Positions 1 through 8,594 are shown, counted from the first letter of the stretch. The stretch is DNA of 64,000 nucleotides from UBA1941 sp046329575 (GCA_046329575.1 JAXLUJ010000017.1:4901-68900); one strand, 5' to 3'. Numbers and translations: made by a program. Notes: generated by a model not told the origin, from the sequence alone.

Positions 1-83
1 ATTCTTTAACTGCGGACTTGAGAAAGTTTGCAATACCCGAAGTGCTGCCTGATCCATAAATAGCGAAATAAGGCTTTTTAAAG

Positions 84-1403
84 CTATTTGTTAGAAGTAA
101 CTCCGGTAACTCCCGGAGCAACCAACAATGTAGAAATACCGGCCAGAAACATTAAAATACCGGCTAAAATCAACCCGTGAATGGCATTAGGGCCCACAAA
201 ATGATGCGTCAAAAAATTCAACCCGCCTAATGATGCAATAATCTGGGGTATGCAAATGAACATGTTGAACAGCCCCATATAAACTCCCATTTTACGCGCA
301 GGAATTGCCCCGGCAATAATAGAGAACGGCATACATAAAATGCTCGACCAGGCAATACCGATTAATGCAAAGGACGCATATAGAAAGTTGGGATTGGTGA
401 TATAGTTAATAGAAAGTAACCCGATTCCACCTAAAATTAAACACATTCTATGGGTGCTGCGCTTTCCAATGCGCGCTGCAAACGCCGGTAGCACAAAGCC
501 CATAATGGTGGTCATTACATTGAAAACAGCCCAACAGCCATAAATGAAATCGGCCCCGTCGTTGTATGCTTTAGTAGTGGGGTCGGTTGCATGAAAGATG
601 TGCGCAGTAATGGCTGGTGTGGCATTGGCCCACATCGCAAATAGGGCAAACCAGGTGAACAACTGAACCACCGCAATCTGCTTCATATGTGCGGGCATAG
701 CCTTTACTGATTTCACAATGTCGCCTAAGGCATGCCATAAACCTCCTTGCTCGCGCTCTCGGTCAAATGCATCCATATCAGCAGGTGGATATTCTTTCGT
801 AGTGAGATTGGTATAAAGTATGGCGGCAATAAAACAAACCCCACCCAAATAAAAGCTGTACTTCACATTGTCAGGAATCACGCCGGCTGCGGCCGTATTC
901 GAAATGCCTACCGCTTTGAATAAAAGAGGAGATAGGCTGGCCAGCAACGATCCCAGACCTATAAGAATACTTTGCATGGCAAACCCTTCTGTTTGCTGCT
1001 CTTCAGGAAGTTTGTCGGCAACCAATGCCCTAAAGGGTTCCATAGAAATATTGATGCTGGCATCCAATATACAAAGCATTCCGGCAGCCATCCATAATGC
1101 TGAAACATGGGGCATGAATAATAACGCAATACTGCTGAGCACTGCTCCGGCAAAAAAGTAGGGTTTCCGTCGGCCCCACCGCGACCAGGTCCTATCGCTG
1201 AAATATCCGATCACCGGTTGAACCAACAAACCCGTGAGCGGTGCAGCCAACCATAATCCGGGAATCTGGTCTTCACTCGCCCCGAGGGTTTGAAAAATGC
1301 GGCTCATATTGGCTCCCTGTAATCCAAATCCAATTTGAATACCCAAAAAGCCAAAACTCATATTGAAAATGTCTAACGCACTTAACCGTGGTTTGCCGCT
1401 CAT
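84..1403 (-). CDS. MFS sugar transporter, SLC45-like
   Basis: A 439-residue polytopic membrane protein of the major facilitator superfamily. The N-terminus (SALDIFNMSFGFLGIQIGFG), the GYFSDRTWSRWGRRKPY loop between TM2 and TM3 (the MFS signature) and about twelve hydrophobic segments resemble the glycoside-pentoside-hexuronide/SLC45 sugar:proton symporters. Bacteroidota often keep these beside alpha-glucosidases, where they are thought to import maltose or glucose oligomers across the inner membrane. Here no glycosidase is adjacent; GH31 and GH13 genes lie 35 kb away, so the substrate is inferred only. The start ATG gives MSGKPRLSALD and the length is normal. The gene stands alone, ahead of pnp in the same direction. 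Confidence 0.8.
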   Translation of the reverse strand: MSGKPRLSALDIFNMSFGFLGIQIGFGLQGANMSRIFQTLGASEDQIPGLWLAAPLTGLLVQPVIGYFSDRTWSRWGRRKPYFFAGAVLSSIALLFMPHVSALWMAAGMLCILDASINISMEPFRALVADKLPEEQQTEGFAMQSILIGLGSLLASLSPLLFKAVGISNTAAAGVIPDNVKYSFYLGGVCFIAAILYTNLTTKEYPPADMDAFDREREQGGLWHALGDIVKSVKAMPAHMKQIAVVQLFTWFALFAMWANATPAITAHIFHATDPTTKAYNDGADFIYGCWAVFNVMTTIMGFVLPAFAARIGKRSTHRMCLILGGIGLLSINYITNPNFLYASFALIGIAWSSILCMPFSIIAGAIPARKMGVYMGLFNMFICIPQIIASLGGLNFLTHHFVGPNAIHGLILAGILMFLAGISTLLVAPGVTGVTSNK

Positions 1404-1490
1404 AATTCAATTTTAAGGCAAGTTAAAAAATTAAGTAAAGTGTAATAATGACACTTAGTAAGAACGTTTTTAACGAAATGGATGACATAA

Positions 1491-1520
1491 AAAAAGGCTT
1501 CCGAAGAAGCCTCTTTTTTT
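1491..1520 (-). terminator. Rho-independent terminator of pnp
   Basis: GGCTTC and GAAGCC pair around a short CGAA-type loop, with a run of A on one side and T on the other, so the hairpin can terminate in both directions. It lies 23 bases past the pnp stop codon. Confidence 0.8.
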
Positions 1521-1542
1521 ATGCGTGAGTTGAAAATGAATC

Positions 1543-3660
1543 TTATTCGCCGTTGGTCAAAAGTACCTTGCGCGACAACCGGTATTTTCCGGTTTTTTTG
1601 TCGATGTCCAGCAACTTCACTTTAATTTGCTCGTTCTCTTTCAATACGCCATCCATGTTTTCCAAACGTTTGTTGGAAACCTCTGAAATGTGCAACAAAC
1701 CTTGTTTGCCGGGCATGAACTCCACGAAAGCGCCGTATGGCATAATCGACTTCACCGTAGCGTCGTAAACTTCACCTATTTCTGGTGTAGCTACTATTCC
1801 TTTGATCTTGCGCAAAGCAGCATCTACACTGGCGGCATTCGGGCCGAAAACTTCTACGCGGCCTTTATTACCTTCTTCTGTAATGGTAATAGTGGTTCCG
1901 GTAGTTTTTTGCATTTCCTGAATGATTTTTCCTCCGGGTCCAATGATAGCGCCAATGAACTCCCCATCAATGTAAAGCACTTCAATCTTAGGAGCGTGCG
2001 GCTTGTAAGTTGGATTGGGCTGCGACATGGTTTTCATCATTTCGCCCATGATGTGTGCGCGACCTTCTTTCGCCTGATTCAGCGCCTGCGTGAGCAATTC
2101 TTTCGACAAACCATCGATTTTGATATCCATCTGGCAGGCCGTAATACCTTTTGAAGTTCCGCATACTTTAAAGTCCATATCGCCCAGGTGATCTTCATCG
2201 CCCAGAATATCGGAAAGAATAGCGTATTTACCGCTGGCATCAGTCACCAATCCCATCGCAATACCTGAAACCGGAGCCTTGATTTGCACGCCGGCATCCA
2301 TCAGCGCCAAAGTTCCGGCACATACCGTGGCCATAGATGATGAACCGTTCGATTCCAGAATGTCGCTTACCACGCGAACTACATATGGGATATCCGTTGG
2401 CATTACTTTTTGCAGCGCGCGGAAGGCCAGATTACCATGACCTACTTCACGACGGCTTTGCGCACGAGGTGTACGCGCTTCACCGGTGCTGAAAGGAGGG
2501 AAGTTGTAGTTTAGCATAAACTTCTTTTCGCCTGAAATCACTACACCATCTACTTCCTGTGAATCGAGAGAAGTGCCCAGAGTTACTGTGGTAAGCGATT
2601 GTGTTTCTCCACGAGTAAACAATGCCGATCCGTGTGGCGAAGGCAAATAGCCAACTTCGCTCCAAATCGGGCGCACTTCATTCATTTTGCGTCCGTCCAA
2701 ACGGCTTTGCTTGTTCAGCATCACAAAACGCACCGCATCTTTTTCTACACCGTGGAAATACTGACCAATCAGGAACGCTTTTTCTTCCAATTCCTCTGGA
2801 GTGTATTGCGCCTCAAATTCAGTTTGTACGGCTTCGAAAAGTTCACCGCGCTTGTGCTTGTCGGCTAAACCCTGCGAAGCAATGTCCACATATTTGTCGT
2901 ATGCAAAAGCTTTAATTTTTGCGCGCAGTTCTTCGTCATGCGTTTCATGCGAATAGGTGCGTTTTACTGTTTTGCCTGCAGCTTCTTGCAGTTCCATCAT
3001 TACGGCTACTTGCTTTTTGATGGCTTCGTGTGCAAACACAATAGCTTCTATCATTTCAGCCTCACTCACTTCGTTCATTTCACCCTCTACCATCACAATT
3101 GATTTTTCGGTAGCGGCAACAATCAAATCGAGTGTATTGGCATCGCTGAATACTTCTGATTTAGTTGGATTAATGGTAAGCACCCCGTTGATTTTGGCAA
3201 CGCGAACTTCAGAGATGGGGCCGCCGAACGGAATATCGGAAACGGCCAGTGCTGATCCGGCAGCTAAACAAGCCAGTGCATCAGGTAGTTCGTTATTGTC
3301 AGAAGAAATTAGTGTGATTTGTACCACTACATTGGCGTGAAAATCATCCGGGAAAAGCGGACGAAGCGCACGGTCAACCAGGCGGGAGATCAGGATCTCG
3401 TTTTCGCTGGGACGGGTTTCGCGTTTAATAAAGCCACCGGGATATTTTCCTGCAGCAGCAAATTTCTCTTGATATTCCACGGTTAAAGGCATGAAGTCAA
3501 CGCCTTCTTTGGCCTCCTTATCGGCACAAACAGTAGCCAGCAACATGGTGTTGCCATACTTTACCACTACCGATCCGTCGGCTTGTTTGGCCAAACGGCC
3601 GGTTTCGATCTCAACGGTGCGGCCACCGCCAAGGTCAACAGTTTTTTTGATTACGTTCAT
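1543..3660 (-). CDS. pnp: Polyribonucleotide nucleotidyltransferase (PNPase)
   Basis: A 705-residue 3'-5' phosphorolytic exoribonuclease of mRNA turnover. It has two RNase PH-like domains (the second carries FPPFSTGEARTPRAQSRREV and GDEDHLGDMDFK), then a KH domain (GAIIGPGGKIIQEMQ) and a C-terminal S1 domain (GEVYDATVKSIMPYGAFVEF). The reading frame is open 38 codons further upstream, but that part crosses the rpsO-pnp spacer with no PNPase similarity, so I place the start at MNVIKKTVDLGGG. It follows rpsO with 126 bp between, the classical rpsO-pnp pair. The spacer holds the rpsO terminator and a leader hairpin, which may allow separate control. Confidence 0.96.
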   Translation of the reverse strand: MNVIKKTVDLGGGRTVEIETGRLAKQADGSVVVKYGNTMLLATVCADKEAKEGVDFMPLTVEYQEKFAAAGKYPGGFIKRETRPSENEILISRLVDRALRPLFPDDFHANVVVQITLISSDNNELPDALACLAAGSALAVSDIPFGGPISEVRVAKINGVLTINPTKSEVFSDANTLDLIVAATEKSIVMVEGEMNEVSEAEMIEAIVFAHEAIKKQVAVMMELQEAAGKTVKRTYSHETHDEELRAKIKAFAYDKYVDIASQGLADKHKRGELFEAVQTEFEAQYTPEELEEKAFLIGQYFHGVEKDAVRFVMLNKQSRLDGRKMNEVRPIWSEVGYLPSPHGSALFTRGETQSLTTVTLGTSLDSQEVDGVVISGEKKFMLNYNFPPFSTGEARTPRAQSRREVGHGNLAFRALQKVMPTDIPYVVRVVSDILESNGSSSMATVCAGTLALMDAGVQIKAPVSGIAMGLVTDASGKYAILSDILGDEDHLGDMDFKVCGTSKGITACQMDIKIDGLSKELLTQALNQAKEGRAHIMGEMMKTMSQPNPTYKPHAPKIEVLYIDGEFIGAIIGPGGKIIQEMQKTTGTTITITEEGNKGRVEVFGPNAASVDAALRKIKGIVATPEIGEVYDATVKSIMPYGAFVEFMPGKQGLLHISEVSNKRLENMDGVLKENEQIKVKLLDIDKKTGKYRLSRKVLLTNGE

Positions 3661-3673
3661 AATACTTGTTTTT

Positions 3674-3692
3674 GTTCCGCGGTTTGCGGAAC
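3674..3692 (-). promoter_or_regulatory. Stem-loop in the pnp leader
   Basis: GTTCCGC and GCGGAAC form a 7-bp perfect stem 14 bases ahead of the pnp start codon. In E. coli a pnp leader hairpin cut by RNase III mediates PNPase autocontrol. Whether this unrelated hairpin plays the same part is only a suggestion. Confidence 0.4.
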
Positions 3693-3750
3693 GGTTTATA
3701 ATAATTGAATTGTTCCTTTTTCGGGGAATAGGGCAACCCGGTTGGGTTAT

Positions 3751-3785
3751 AAAAAAAAGGCCGGTGCGAAACACCAGCCTTAAAG
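3751..3785 (-). terminator. Rho-independent terminator of rpsO
   Basis: Arms GGCcGGTG and CACCaGCC enclose a CGAAA loop, followed on the minus strand by eight U. It begins at the rpsO stop codon and separates rpsO from pnp. Confidence 0.85.
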
Positions 3786-3786
3786 C

Positions 3787-4056
3787 TTATTTACGGATAT
3801 TGAGTTTTTCGATGAGGGCGCGATAGCCATTGAGATCTTGCTTGGCAAGATAGTTCAGCAACCGGCGGCGTTTACCTACCATGATCAGCAACGAACGCGT
3901 GCTGCTATGGTCTTTACGATTGGTTTTCAGGTGTTCCGAAATATGATTGATACGCTCGGTAAACAATGCAATCTGACCTTCGGTAGAACCTGTGTTTTTA
4001 GCATTGCCACCGTAGGTTTTGAATAAGTTGTTTTTGCTTTCAGTAGTCAGTTTCAT
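3787..4056 (-). CDS. rpsO: 30S ribosomal protein S15
   Basis: An 89-residue protein with the full S15 pattern: GSTEGQIALFTERINHISEHL, then HSSTRSLLIMVGKRRRLLNYL. S15 binds the central domain of 16S rRNA early in 30S assembly. Length and start are standard. It has its own promoter upstream and a strong terminator downstream, then pnp. Confidence 0.97.
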   Translation of the reverse strand: MKLTTESKNNLFKTYGGNAKNTGSTEGQIALFTERINHISEHLKTNRKDHSSTRSLLIMVGKRRRLLNYLAKQDLNGYRALIEKLNIRK

Positions 4057-4089
4057 CTTAATCTTGACTTGTTTTTATTATTTGAGCGG

Positions 4090-4119
4090 CGAAGATAGTA
4101 AAGCCCCCCGAAATTGCAA
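4090..4119 (-). promoter_or_regulatory. rpsO promoter, Bacteroidota type
   Basis: On the minus strand TTG (4117-4119) is followed by exactly 19 bases and TATCTTCG (4090-4097), a close match to the phylum's TTG-N19-TAnnTTTG consensus. It lies 33 bases upstream of the rpsO start codon. Confidence 0.75.
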
Positions 4120-4136
4120 AACAATTCTTTCGATAC

Positions 4137-4184
4137 ACCCACCACACCCACCACACCCACCACACCCACCACACTCACCACACC
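4137..4184. repeat. Tandem 9-bp repeat, CCACACCCA unit
   Basis: About five copies of a CCACACCCA unit directly abut the stop codon of the next minus-strand gene. The same unit recurs at 19828-19890 and 55583-55632, each time right after a stop codon. Confidence 0.9.
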
Positions 4185-4559
4185 TTATTCCTCCAGCCTT
4201 TCCGTTTCCAGCTTTTCCTTTTTCAGGTCAATCCGAAGCAAATTGTAGGCGCTCATGTAAACATTGGCAATCCAAACCAGAGCAAACCAACCGATAAGCG
4301 CTCCCCGCCAGTCGGCAAACAGCAAGCGGAAGTGAGCTATATATATAAAGAAGAGCGCTACATAATGGCTAAAGCAGTATTCGCAGGTAAATACGTAGAA
4401 GAACTTACGTGCCAGAAGAGAAGACCGGCTTTTGGTACAGGCAATGCAATATTCGCGGGGTTCCCTGAAAATTTCTTCGTGGGTTACCGTCCATGAGGCA
4501 CAGGCTACGGGAAGCGCGAGCAGCAGGAGCGCACCGAATTGATTTAACAGGCTGTCCAT
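4185..4559 (-). CDS. Conserved small membrane protein with paired cysteines
   Basis: A 124-residue protein counted from MDSLLNQFGALLLLALP. The open frame runs 42 codons further up, but those codons lie in a GC-rich dispersed repeat, so the internal ATG is the better start. There are hydrophobic segments near residues 5-22, 60-80 and 90-110. Two cysteine pairs (CIAC, and CEYC followed by FSHY) between the first two segments could bind a metal or form disulphides. The C-terminus is charged (KKEKLETERLEE). I do not recognise a named family with confidence. It sits between a dispersed repeat upstream and a tandem repeat at its stop codon, with no clear operon partner. Confidence 0.65.
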   Translation of the reverse strand: MDSLLNQFGALLLLALPVACASWTVTHEEIFREPREYCIACTKSRSSLLARKFFYVFTCEYCFSHYVALFFIYIAHFRLLFADWRGALIGWFALVWIANVYMSAYNLLRIDLKKEKLETERLEE

Positions 4560-4599
4560 AATAATGGGAGAAAGCTTAAAAAGGAGTGCCTGCCAGATG

Positions 4600-4790
4600 G
4601 GACATTCCGGAATGATGGCCGTGGCAGTGATGGGAAGGGTGGCCGGGAACCGGCCAGTGTGGCGGCGGAGGAACGGAGCCGCCACACCGAAGCGGTAGCG
4701 GAGCCCTGTACAGCACGGGCCCCGGCAACGGTGGGGCTTTGAGCTTTGCGAAAAGCCCCACCGGAAGCCGGGGTGCCACCCTTATGAAAC
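4600..4790. repeat. GC-rich dispersed repeat, copy E1
   Basis: A strongly GC-rich, palindrome-filled stretch. It includes a long hairpin whose arms are GGTGGGGCTTT and AAAGCCCCACC, and a segment close to the family core GCTATCGCTACGGTGCT (read on the minus strand near 4674-4702). It lies just upstream of the infA cluster. Confidence 0.65.
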
Positions 4791-4844
4791 CATATTGTGG
4801 ATTACTTTCTGGAAAAATAATTTTAAAATCATGTGGATAAGTTT

Positions 4845-4852
4845 TATATTTG
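4845..4852 (+). promoter_or_regulatory. Probable -7 element of the infA operon
   Basis: TATATTTG fits TAnnTTTG and lies 31 bases before the infA ATG. The -33 region 20 bases upstream reads TTT instead of TTG, so the match is partial. Confidence 0.5.
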
Positions 4853-4883
4853 CAGTCCTTTTGAAAAAAGGGGTATCAAATTC

Positions 4884-5102
4884 ATGGCAAAACAAGATCT
4901 GATTGAGCAGGACGGCACCATCGTAGAAGCGTTGAGCAACGCCATGTTCCGCGTGAAGTTAGAGAATGCGCATGAGATCATTTGTCATATTTCGGGCAAG
5001 ATGCGAATGAACTATATTAAGATACTTCCGGGCGACCGGGTGAAGGTGGAGATGAGCCCTTATGATTTGAACAAAGGCAGAATTACATTCCGCTATAAAT
5101 AA
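4884..5102 (+). CDS. infA: Translation initiation factor IF-1
   Basis: A 72-residue OB-fold protein that occupies the 30S A site during initiation. The sequence runs MAKQDLIEQDGTIVEAL, then HISGKMRMNYIKILPGDRV, ending ITFRYK, and is typical throughout. The frame is open 17 codons further up, but the family start MAKQ fixes the ATG here. It is the first gene of the cluster infA-rpmJ-rpsM-rpsK-rpsD-rpoA-rplQ. The usual upstream neighbours secY and map are missing; a dispersed repeat lies there instead. Confidence 0.96.
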   Translation: MAKQDLIEQDGTIVEALSNAMFRVKLENAHEIICHISGKMRMNYIKILPGDRVKVEMSPYDLNKGRITFRYK

Positions 5103-5110
5103 ACATAAAG

Positions 5111-5227
5111 ATGAAAGTTAGAGCATCAGTTAAGAAAAGAAGCGCCGACTGCAAAATTGTTCGCAGAAAGGGCGTGGTGTATGTTATTAATAAGAAGAAC
5201 CCAAAGTACAAACAACGTCAGGGTTAA
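5111..5227 (+). CDS. rpmJ: 50S ribosomal protein L36
   Basis: A 38-residue protein, MKVRASVKKRSADCKIVRRK through KQRQG, read directly from the bases. Only one cysteine (residue 14) remains of the zinc-ribbon set, so this is the zinc-independent (C-) form usual in Bacteroidota. It lies 8 bases after infA and 29 before rpsM. Confidence 0.95.
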   Translation: MKVRASVKKRSADCKIVRRKGVVYVINKKNPKYKQRQG

Positions 5228-5256
5228 TTTCAAACTGTTAAAACCAAAGAATATAA

Positions 5257-5634
5257 ATGGCAAGGATTTCAGGGGTTGATCTACCTAAAAACAAGCAAGG
5301 CGCTATCGGACTTACCTACATCTACGGTATCGGCCGCACTACCGCAAAGAAAATTCTGGCTTCAGCCGGAATCGAATTCGAAACGAAAGTGAAGGACTGG
5401 ACCGATGAGCAGGTGAACGGTATCCTGAACTACATCGCTACCCATTTGAAAGTGGAGGGTGAATTGCGTGGTGAAGTTCAGTCGAACATCAAGCGTTTGC
5501 AGGACATTGGCTCGTACCGTGGTATCCGCCACCGTAAAGGCTTGCCGGTTCGCGGTCAGCGTACCATCACTAACGCCCGTACCCGTAAAGGTAAGCGTAA
5601 GACGGTTGCTAATAAGAAAATGGTGACCAAATAA
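5257..5634 (+). CDS. rpsM: 30S ribosomal protein S13
   Basis: 125 residues. The start MARISGVDLPKNKQG, the YIYGIGRTTAKKIL helix region and the basic tail (RHRKGLPVRGQRTITNART) are diagnostic. S13 sits in the 30S head and contacts the P-site tRNA and L5. Genes on either side are co-directional and closely spaced. Confidence 0.97.
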   Translation: MARISGVDLPKNKQGAIGLTYIYGIGRTTAKKILASAGIEFETKVKDWTDEQVNGILNYIATHLKVEGELRGEVQSNIKRLQDIGSYRGIRHRKGLPVRGQRTITNARTRKGKRKTVANKKMVTK

Positions 5635-5660
5635 TAATTAAAGCATAGTATCTCTATAAA

Positions 5661-6074
5661 ATGGCAAAGCAACAACAATCGGCTGGCAACAATGCCAAGG
5701 CTAAAGCTAAAAAGCGCGTAGTAAAAGTAGGCGCAGAAGGAAAAGTATTCCTCAACGCTACCTTCAATAATATCATCGTTACCTTTACCAACCTGGATGG
5801 CCAAACCATCAGCTGGTCGAGCGCCGGTAAAGTAGGGTTCCGTGGTTCGAAGAAAAACACGCCTTATGCAGCTCAGTTGGCTTCTTCAGAAGCCGCCAAA
5901 GTGGCTCACGAGGCCGGTTTGCGCAAAGTGGAAGTTTTCGTGAAAGGCCCGGGTGCCGGTCGTGAATCAGCTATCCGCGCTATCTTTACTTCCGGAATCG
6001 AAGTAACGGTAATCAACGATACTACCCCAATTCCTCACAACGGTTGCCGCCCGCCGAAAACACGTCGCGTGTAG
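5661..6074 (+). CDS. rpsK: 30S ribosomal protein S11
   Basis: 137 residues. After a basic Ala/Lys-rich N-terminus of about 20 residues it follows the S11 pattern: VFLNATFNNIIVTFTNLDGQ, then VKGPGAGRESAIRAI and TPIPHNGCRPPKTRRV. S11 is part of the 30S platform. It is 26 bases after rpsM and 39 before rpsD. Confidence 0.97.
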   Translation: MAKQQQSAGNNAKAKAKKRVVKVGAEGKVFLNATFNNIIVTFTNLDGQTISWSSAGKVGFRGSKKNTPYAAQLASSEAAKVAHEAGLRKVEVFVKGPGAGRESAIRAIFTSGIEVTVINDTTPIPHNGCRPPKTRRV

Positions 6075-6113
6075 TCATTTTTAAATTATACTATAAATCG
6101 ATCTTAAGAAGTT

Positions 6114-6719
6114 ATGGCAAGATATATTGGACCTACAACTAAAATAGCCCGCAAATTCGGCGAGGCCATTTACGGTGCTGATAAATATTTCGACAAGCGC
6201 AATTACGCTCCGGGCCAACATGGTCTGTCGAAAAAGCGGAAACAGCCTTCAGAATATGCGATTCAGCTGGCTGAAAAACAAAAAGCAAAATATACTTACG
6301 GTTTATTGGAGCGCCAATTCCGCAATCTGTTCGAGAAAGCCGCACGCCGTAAAGGTGTTACCGGTGAAAACCTCTTGAAATTATTGGAAGCCCGGTTAGA
6401 CAATGCCGTTTTCCGCATGGGTTTTGCCAAAAGCCGCGCTCAGGCGCGTCAGTTGGTAGGTCACAAACACGTTACCGTTAATGGTGAAGTGGTGAACGTT
6501 CCGTCGTTCTCCCTGCGCCCGGGCGATAAAGTGGCCATCCGCGAACGCTCTAAAAACCTGGATGTGGTAGCTACTTCTATCGGAGGCCGCGGACGTAAGT
6601 TTGGATGGCTGGCAATTGACGATAAGGCCGTTGAAGGTACTTTCGTTGATTTCCCTGAACGCGACCAAATTCCTGAAAACATCAACGAGCAGTTGATCGT
6701 GGAATTGTACTCGAAATAA
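6114..6719 (+). CDS. rpsD: 30S ribosomal protein S4
   Basis: 201 residues, starting MARYIGPTTKIARKFGEAI, with an S4 RNA-binding domain (LDNAVFRMGFAKSRAQARQL). S4 starts assembly of the 30S body. The N-terminal cysteine zinc site of some S4 proteins is absent, so this is the C- form. It is 34 bases upstream of rpoA. Confidence 0.97.
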   Translation: MARYIGPTTKIARKFGEAIYGADKYFDKRNYAPGQHGLSKKRKQPSEYAIQLAEKQKAKYTYGLLERQFRNLFEKAARRKGVTGENLLKLLEARLDNAVFRMGFAKSRAQARQLVGHKHVTVNGEVVNVPSFSLRPGDKVAIRERSKNLDVVATSIGGRGRKFGWLAIDDKAVEGTFVDFPERDQIPENINEQLIVELYSK

Positions 6720-6753
6720 TCTTTTGTATCAAATTAATCAACTCAATAAAGCT

Positions 6754-7743
6754 ATGGCCATATTAAGTTTCCAAAAACCGGACAAAATATCATTACAAAA
6801 AGCTACTGATTTCGAAGGTGTTTTCGAATTCAAACCTTTGGAACCGGGTTTTGGCGTAACTATCGGTAATGCCCTGCGCCGTGTGCTGCTTTCTTCTCTT
6901 GAAGGTTATGCTATCAGCGGTATTAAAATCAGCGGCGTTGACCACGAATTTTCTACCATCAAAGGCGTGATCGAAGACGTTACCGAAATCGTTCTGAACC
7001 TGAAACAGGTGCGCCTGAAAAAGGTAATGGACGACGACGCCGGCGCTGAAAAAATTTACATCTCGCTGAAAGGTCAGGATGCCTTCCGCGCAGAACATAT
7101 CGAAAAGCACACCAACGTTTATCAGGTGATGAATCCGGATATGGTGATTTGCCATATGAGCGGAAACGTAAATCTGGAAATTGAACTCACCATTACCAAA
7201 GGACGTGGTTACGTTCCGGCTGATGAGAATAATGCTCCGGTTCATGGCTACATCGCTATCGATGCGATTTATACGCCAATCAAAAACGTAAAATACGGAG
7301 TGGAAAACTTCCGTGTAGATCAGCGCGTTGACTTTGAAAAACTGATTCTTGAAATTACTACTGATGGAACCATCCATCCGGAAGAAGCCGTGAAAGAAGC
7401 TTCCCGCATCCTGATTCAGCACATGATGCTGATTACCGATGAGCATATCTCTTTCGACGCGCCACAGGCTGAATCTACTGAAATGGTTGATGAGCACTTG
7501 TTACACTTGCGCAAAATGTTGAAAACGCCTTTGGAAGATCTCGATCTTTCAGTTCGCGCCTTCAACTGCCTGAAAGCAGCCAAAATCAACTCGCTTGAAG
7601 AATTGGTTTCTTTCAACACCAACGATCTTTTGAAATTCCGCAACTTCGGTAAGAAATCGCTGGTAGAAATCGAAGCCTTGTTGCACGAAAAAGGACTGAG
7701 CTTCGGTATGGACCTTTCCAAACTGAAATTAGACGAAGCATAA
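6754..7743 (+). CDS. rpoA: RNA polymerase subunit alpha
   Basis: 329 residues from MAILSFQKPDK, the usual start in this phylum; the open frame extends ten codons further but lacks family similarity. The N-terminal domain (GFGVTIGNALRRVLLSSLEG) forms the dimer that nucleates the polymerase. After a linker, the C-terminal domain (LEDLDLSVRAFNCLKAAKIN) provides helix-hairpin-helix contacts to DNA and activators. It is co-transcribed with rpsD and rplQ in the standard order. Confidence 0.97.
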   Translation: MAILSFQKPDKISLQKATDFEGVFEFKPLEPGFGVTIGNALRRVLLSSLEGYAISGIKISGVDHEFSTIKGVIEDVTEIVLNLKQVRLKKVMDDDAGAEKIYISLKGQDAFRAEHIEKHTNVYQVMNPDMVICHMSGNVNLEIELTITKGRGYVPADENNAPVHGYIAIDAIYTPIKNVKYGVENFRVDQRVDFEKLILEITTDGTIHPEEAVKEASRILIQHMMLITDEHISFDAPQAESTEMVDEHLLHLRKMLKTPLEDLDLSVRAFNCLKAAKINSLEELVSFNTNDLLKFRNFGKKSLVEIEALLHEKGLSFGMDLSKLKLDEA

Positions 7744-7770
7744 TTAAAGAAACCGATCAAATAACCAGAG

Positions 7771-8268
7771 ATGAGACACGGAGATAAAGTAAATAATTTA
7801 GGACGCAAAACGGCTCACCGCCACGCGTTGATGATGAATATGGCCAATGCGCTGATCCGCTACAAGCGTATCTTCACTACTTTGGCCAAAGCCAAAGCAC
7901 TGCGCGGCTATGTTGAACCACTGATCACTAAATCGAAGACCGATAGCACCCACAGCCGTCGTGTAGTGTTCAGCTACCTTCGCGATAAAGATTCTATTAA
8001 AGAATTGTTTGGTTCCATTTCAGGTAAAGTGGCTGATCGTCCGGGTGGTTACACCCGCATCATCAAAACCGGATTCCGCGCCGGTGATGCTGCTGAAATG
8101 GCGATGATTGAGCTGGTTGACTTCAACGAAGTGTACACCCAGAACAAGAACACCGCAAAAGCTGCCGAGCCGAAGAAAAAGACCCGTCGCAGCGCAGGAA
8201 CCGCCAAGAAAAAGGCCGCTCCAAAAACGGATAAGGCTGCTGATGCCGAAACTTCAGAAGAAGCATAA
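7771..8268 (+). CDS. rplQ: 50S ribosomal protein L17
   Basis: 165 residues. The first about 120 follow L17 (MRHGDKVNNLGRKTAHRHAL, then RPGGYTRIIKTGFRAGDAAE). A Lys/Ala-rich low-complexity tail of about 40 residues follows, as in many Bacteroidota L17 proteins. It is last in the operon, with a terminator 22 bases later. Confidence 0.96.
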   Translation: MRHGDKVNNLGRKTAHRHALMMNMANALIRYKRIFTTLAKAKALRGYVEPLITKSKTDSTHSRRVVFSYLRDKDSIKELFGSISGKVADRPGGYTRIIKTGFRAGDAAEMAMIELVDFNEVYTQNKNTAKAAEPKKKTRRSAGTAKKKAAPKTDKAADAETSEEA

Positions 8269-8289
8269 GCAACAGTTAGAATAAACGAT

Positions 8290-8318
8290 AAAGGCTACCA
8301 TATTGGTAGCCTTTTTTG
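8290..8318 (+). terminator. Terminator of the infA-rplQ operon
   Basis: AAGGCTACCA and TGGTAGCCTT form a 10-bp stem, followed by six T. The T run reads in the operon's direction. Confidence 0.9.
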
Positions 8319-8326
8319 TTTTTATG

Positions 8327-8530
8327 GCGTTCCCCCTCACACCGCCGGGAACGGCACTAATTTTCCAAACTTGAGGGAATGGCGGCGTTCGGGGTCGCGT
8401 GCTTTCGTGCTTCGCTAGCGCTACGGTGTTTGGTGCATTTCGTTTCACTACATGCCCAAACACAGCTCCCTACGGTCGCTCACTATCGCCCGCTAACGCC
8501 TGCGCCCGGGTTATGAAAAACCGCCTTAAG
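8327..8530. repeat. GC-rich dispersed repeat, copy E2
   Basis: This fills the non-coding stretch between rplQ and nuoF. It contains GCTAGCGCTACGGTG (near 8413), a variant of the family core, and a segment CACTATCGCCCGCTAACGCC. No gene is evident; the short reading frames here are repeat-derived. Confidence 0.7.
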
Positions 8531-8594
8531 TTTTAAAGTTAGGATACGTATTGGAATACGTATGGTAATACGGCAAAATGCCATTCAGAAGGGA

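Noticed and set aside
1..83. A partial gene at the left edge
   Set aside because: The stretch is too short and shows no family pattern in any frame.
3658..3774. Upstream extension of pnp (38 residues)
   Set aside because: It covers the rpsO-pnp spacer including hairpins and has no PNPase similarity; MNVIKKTVDLGGG is the family start.
4137..4184. Possible CRISPR array
   Set aside because: Nine-base units without spacers; the other tandem tracts also lack spacers, and no cas genes are present.
6793..7497. 234-residue open frame antisense to rpoA
   Set aside because: It is a shadow of rpoA codon structure; its translation has no domain pattern and no promoter.
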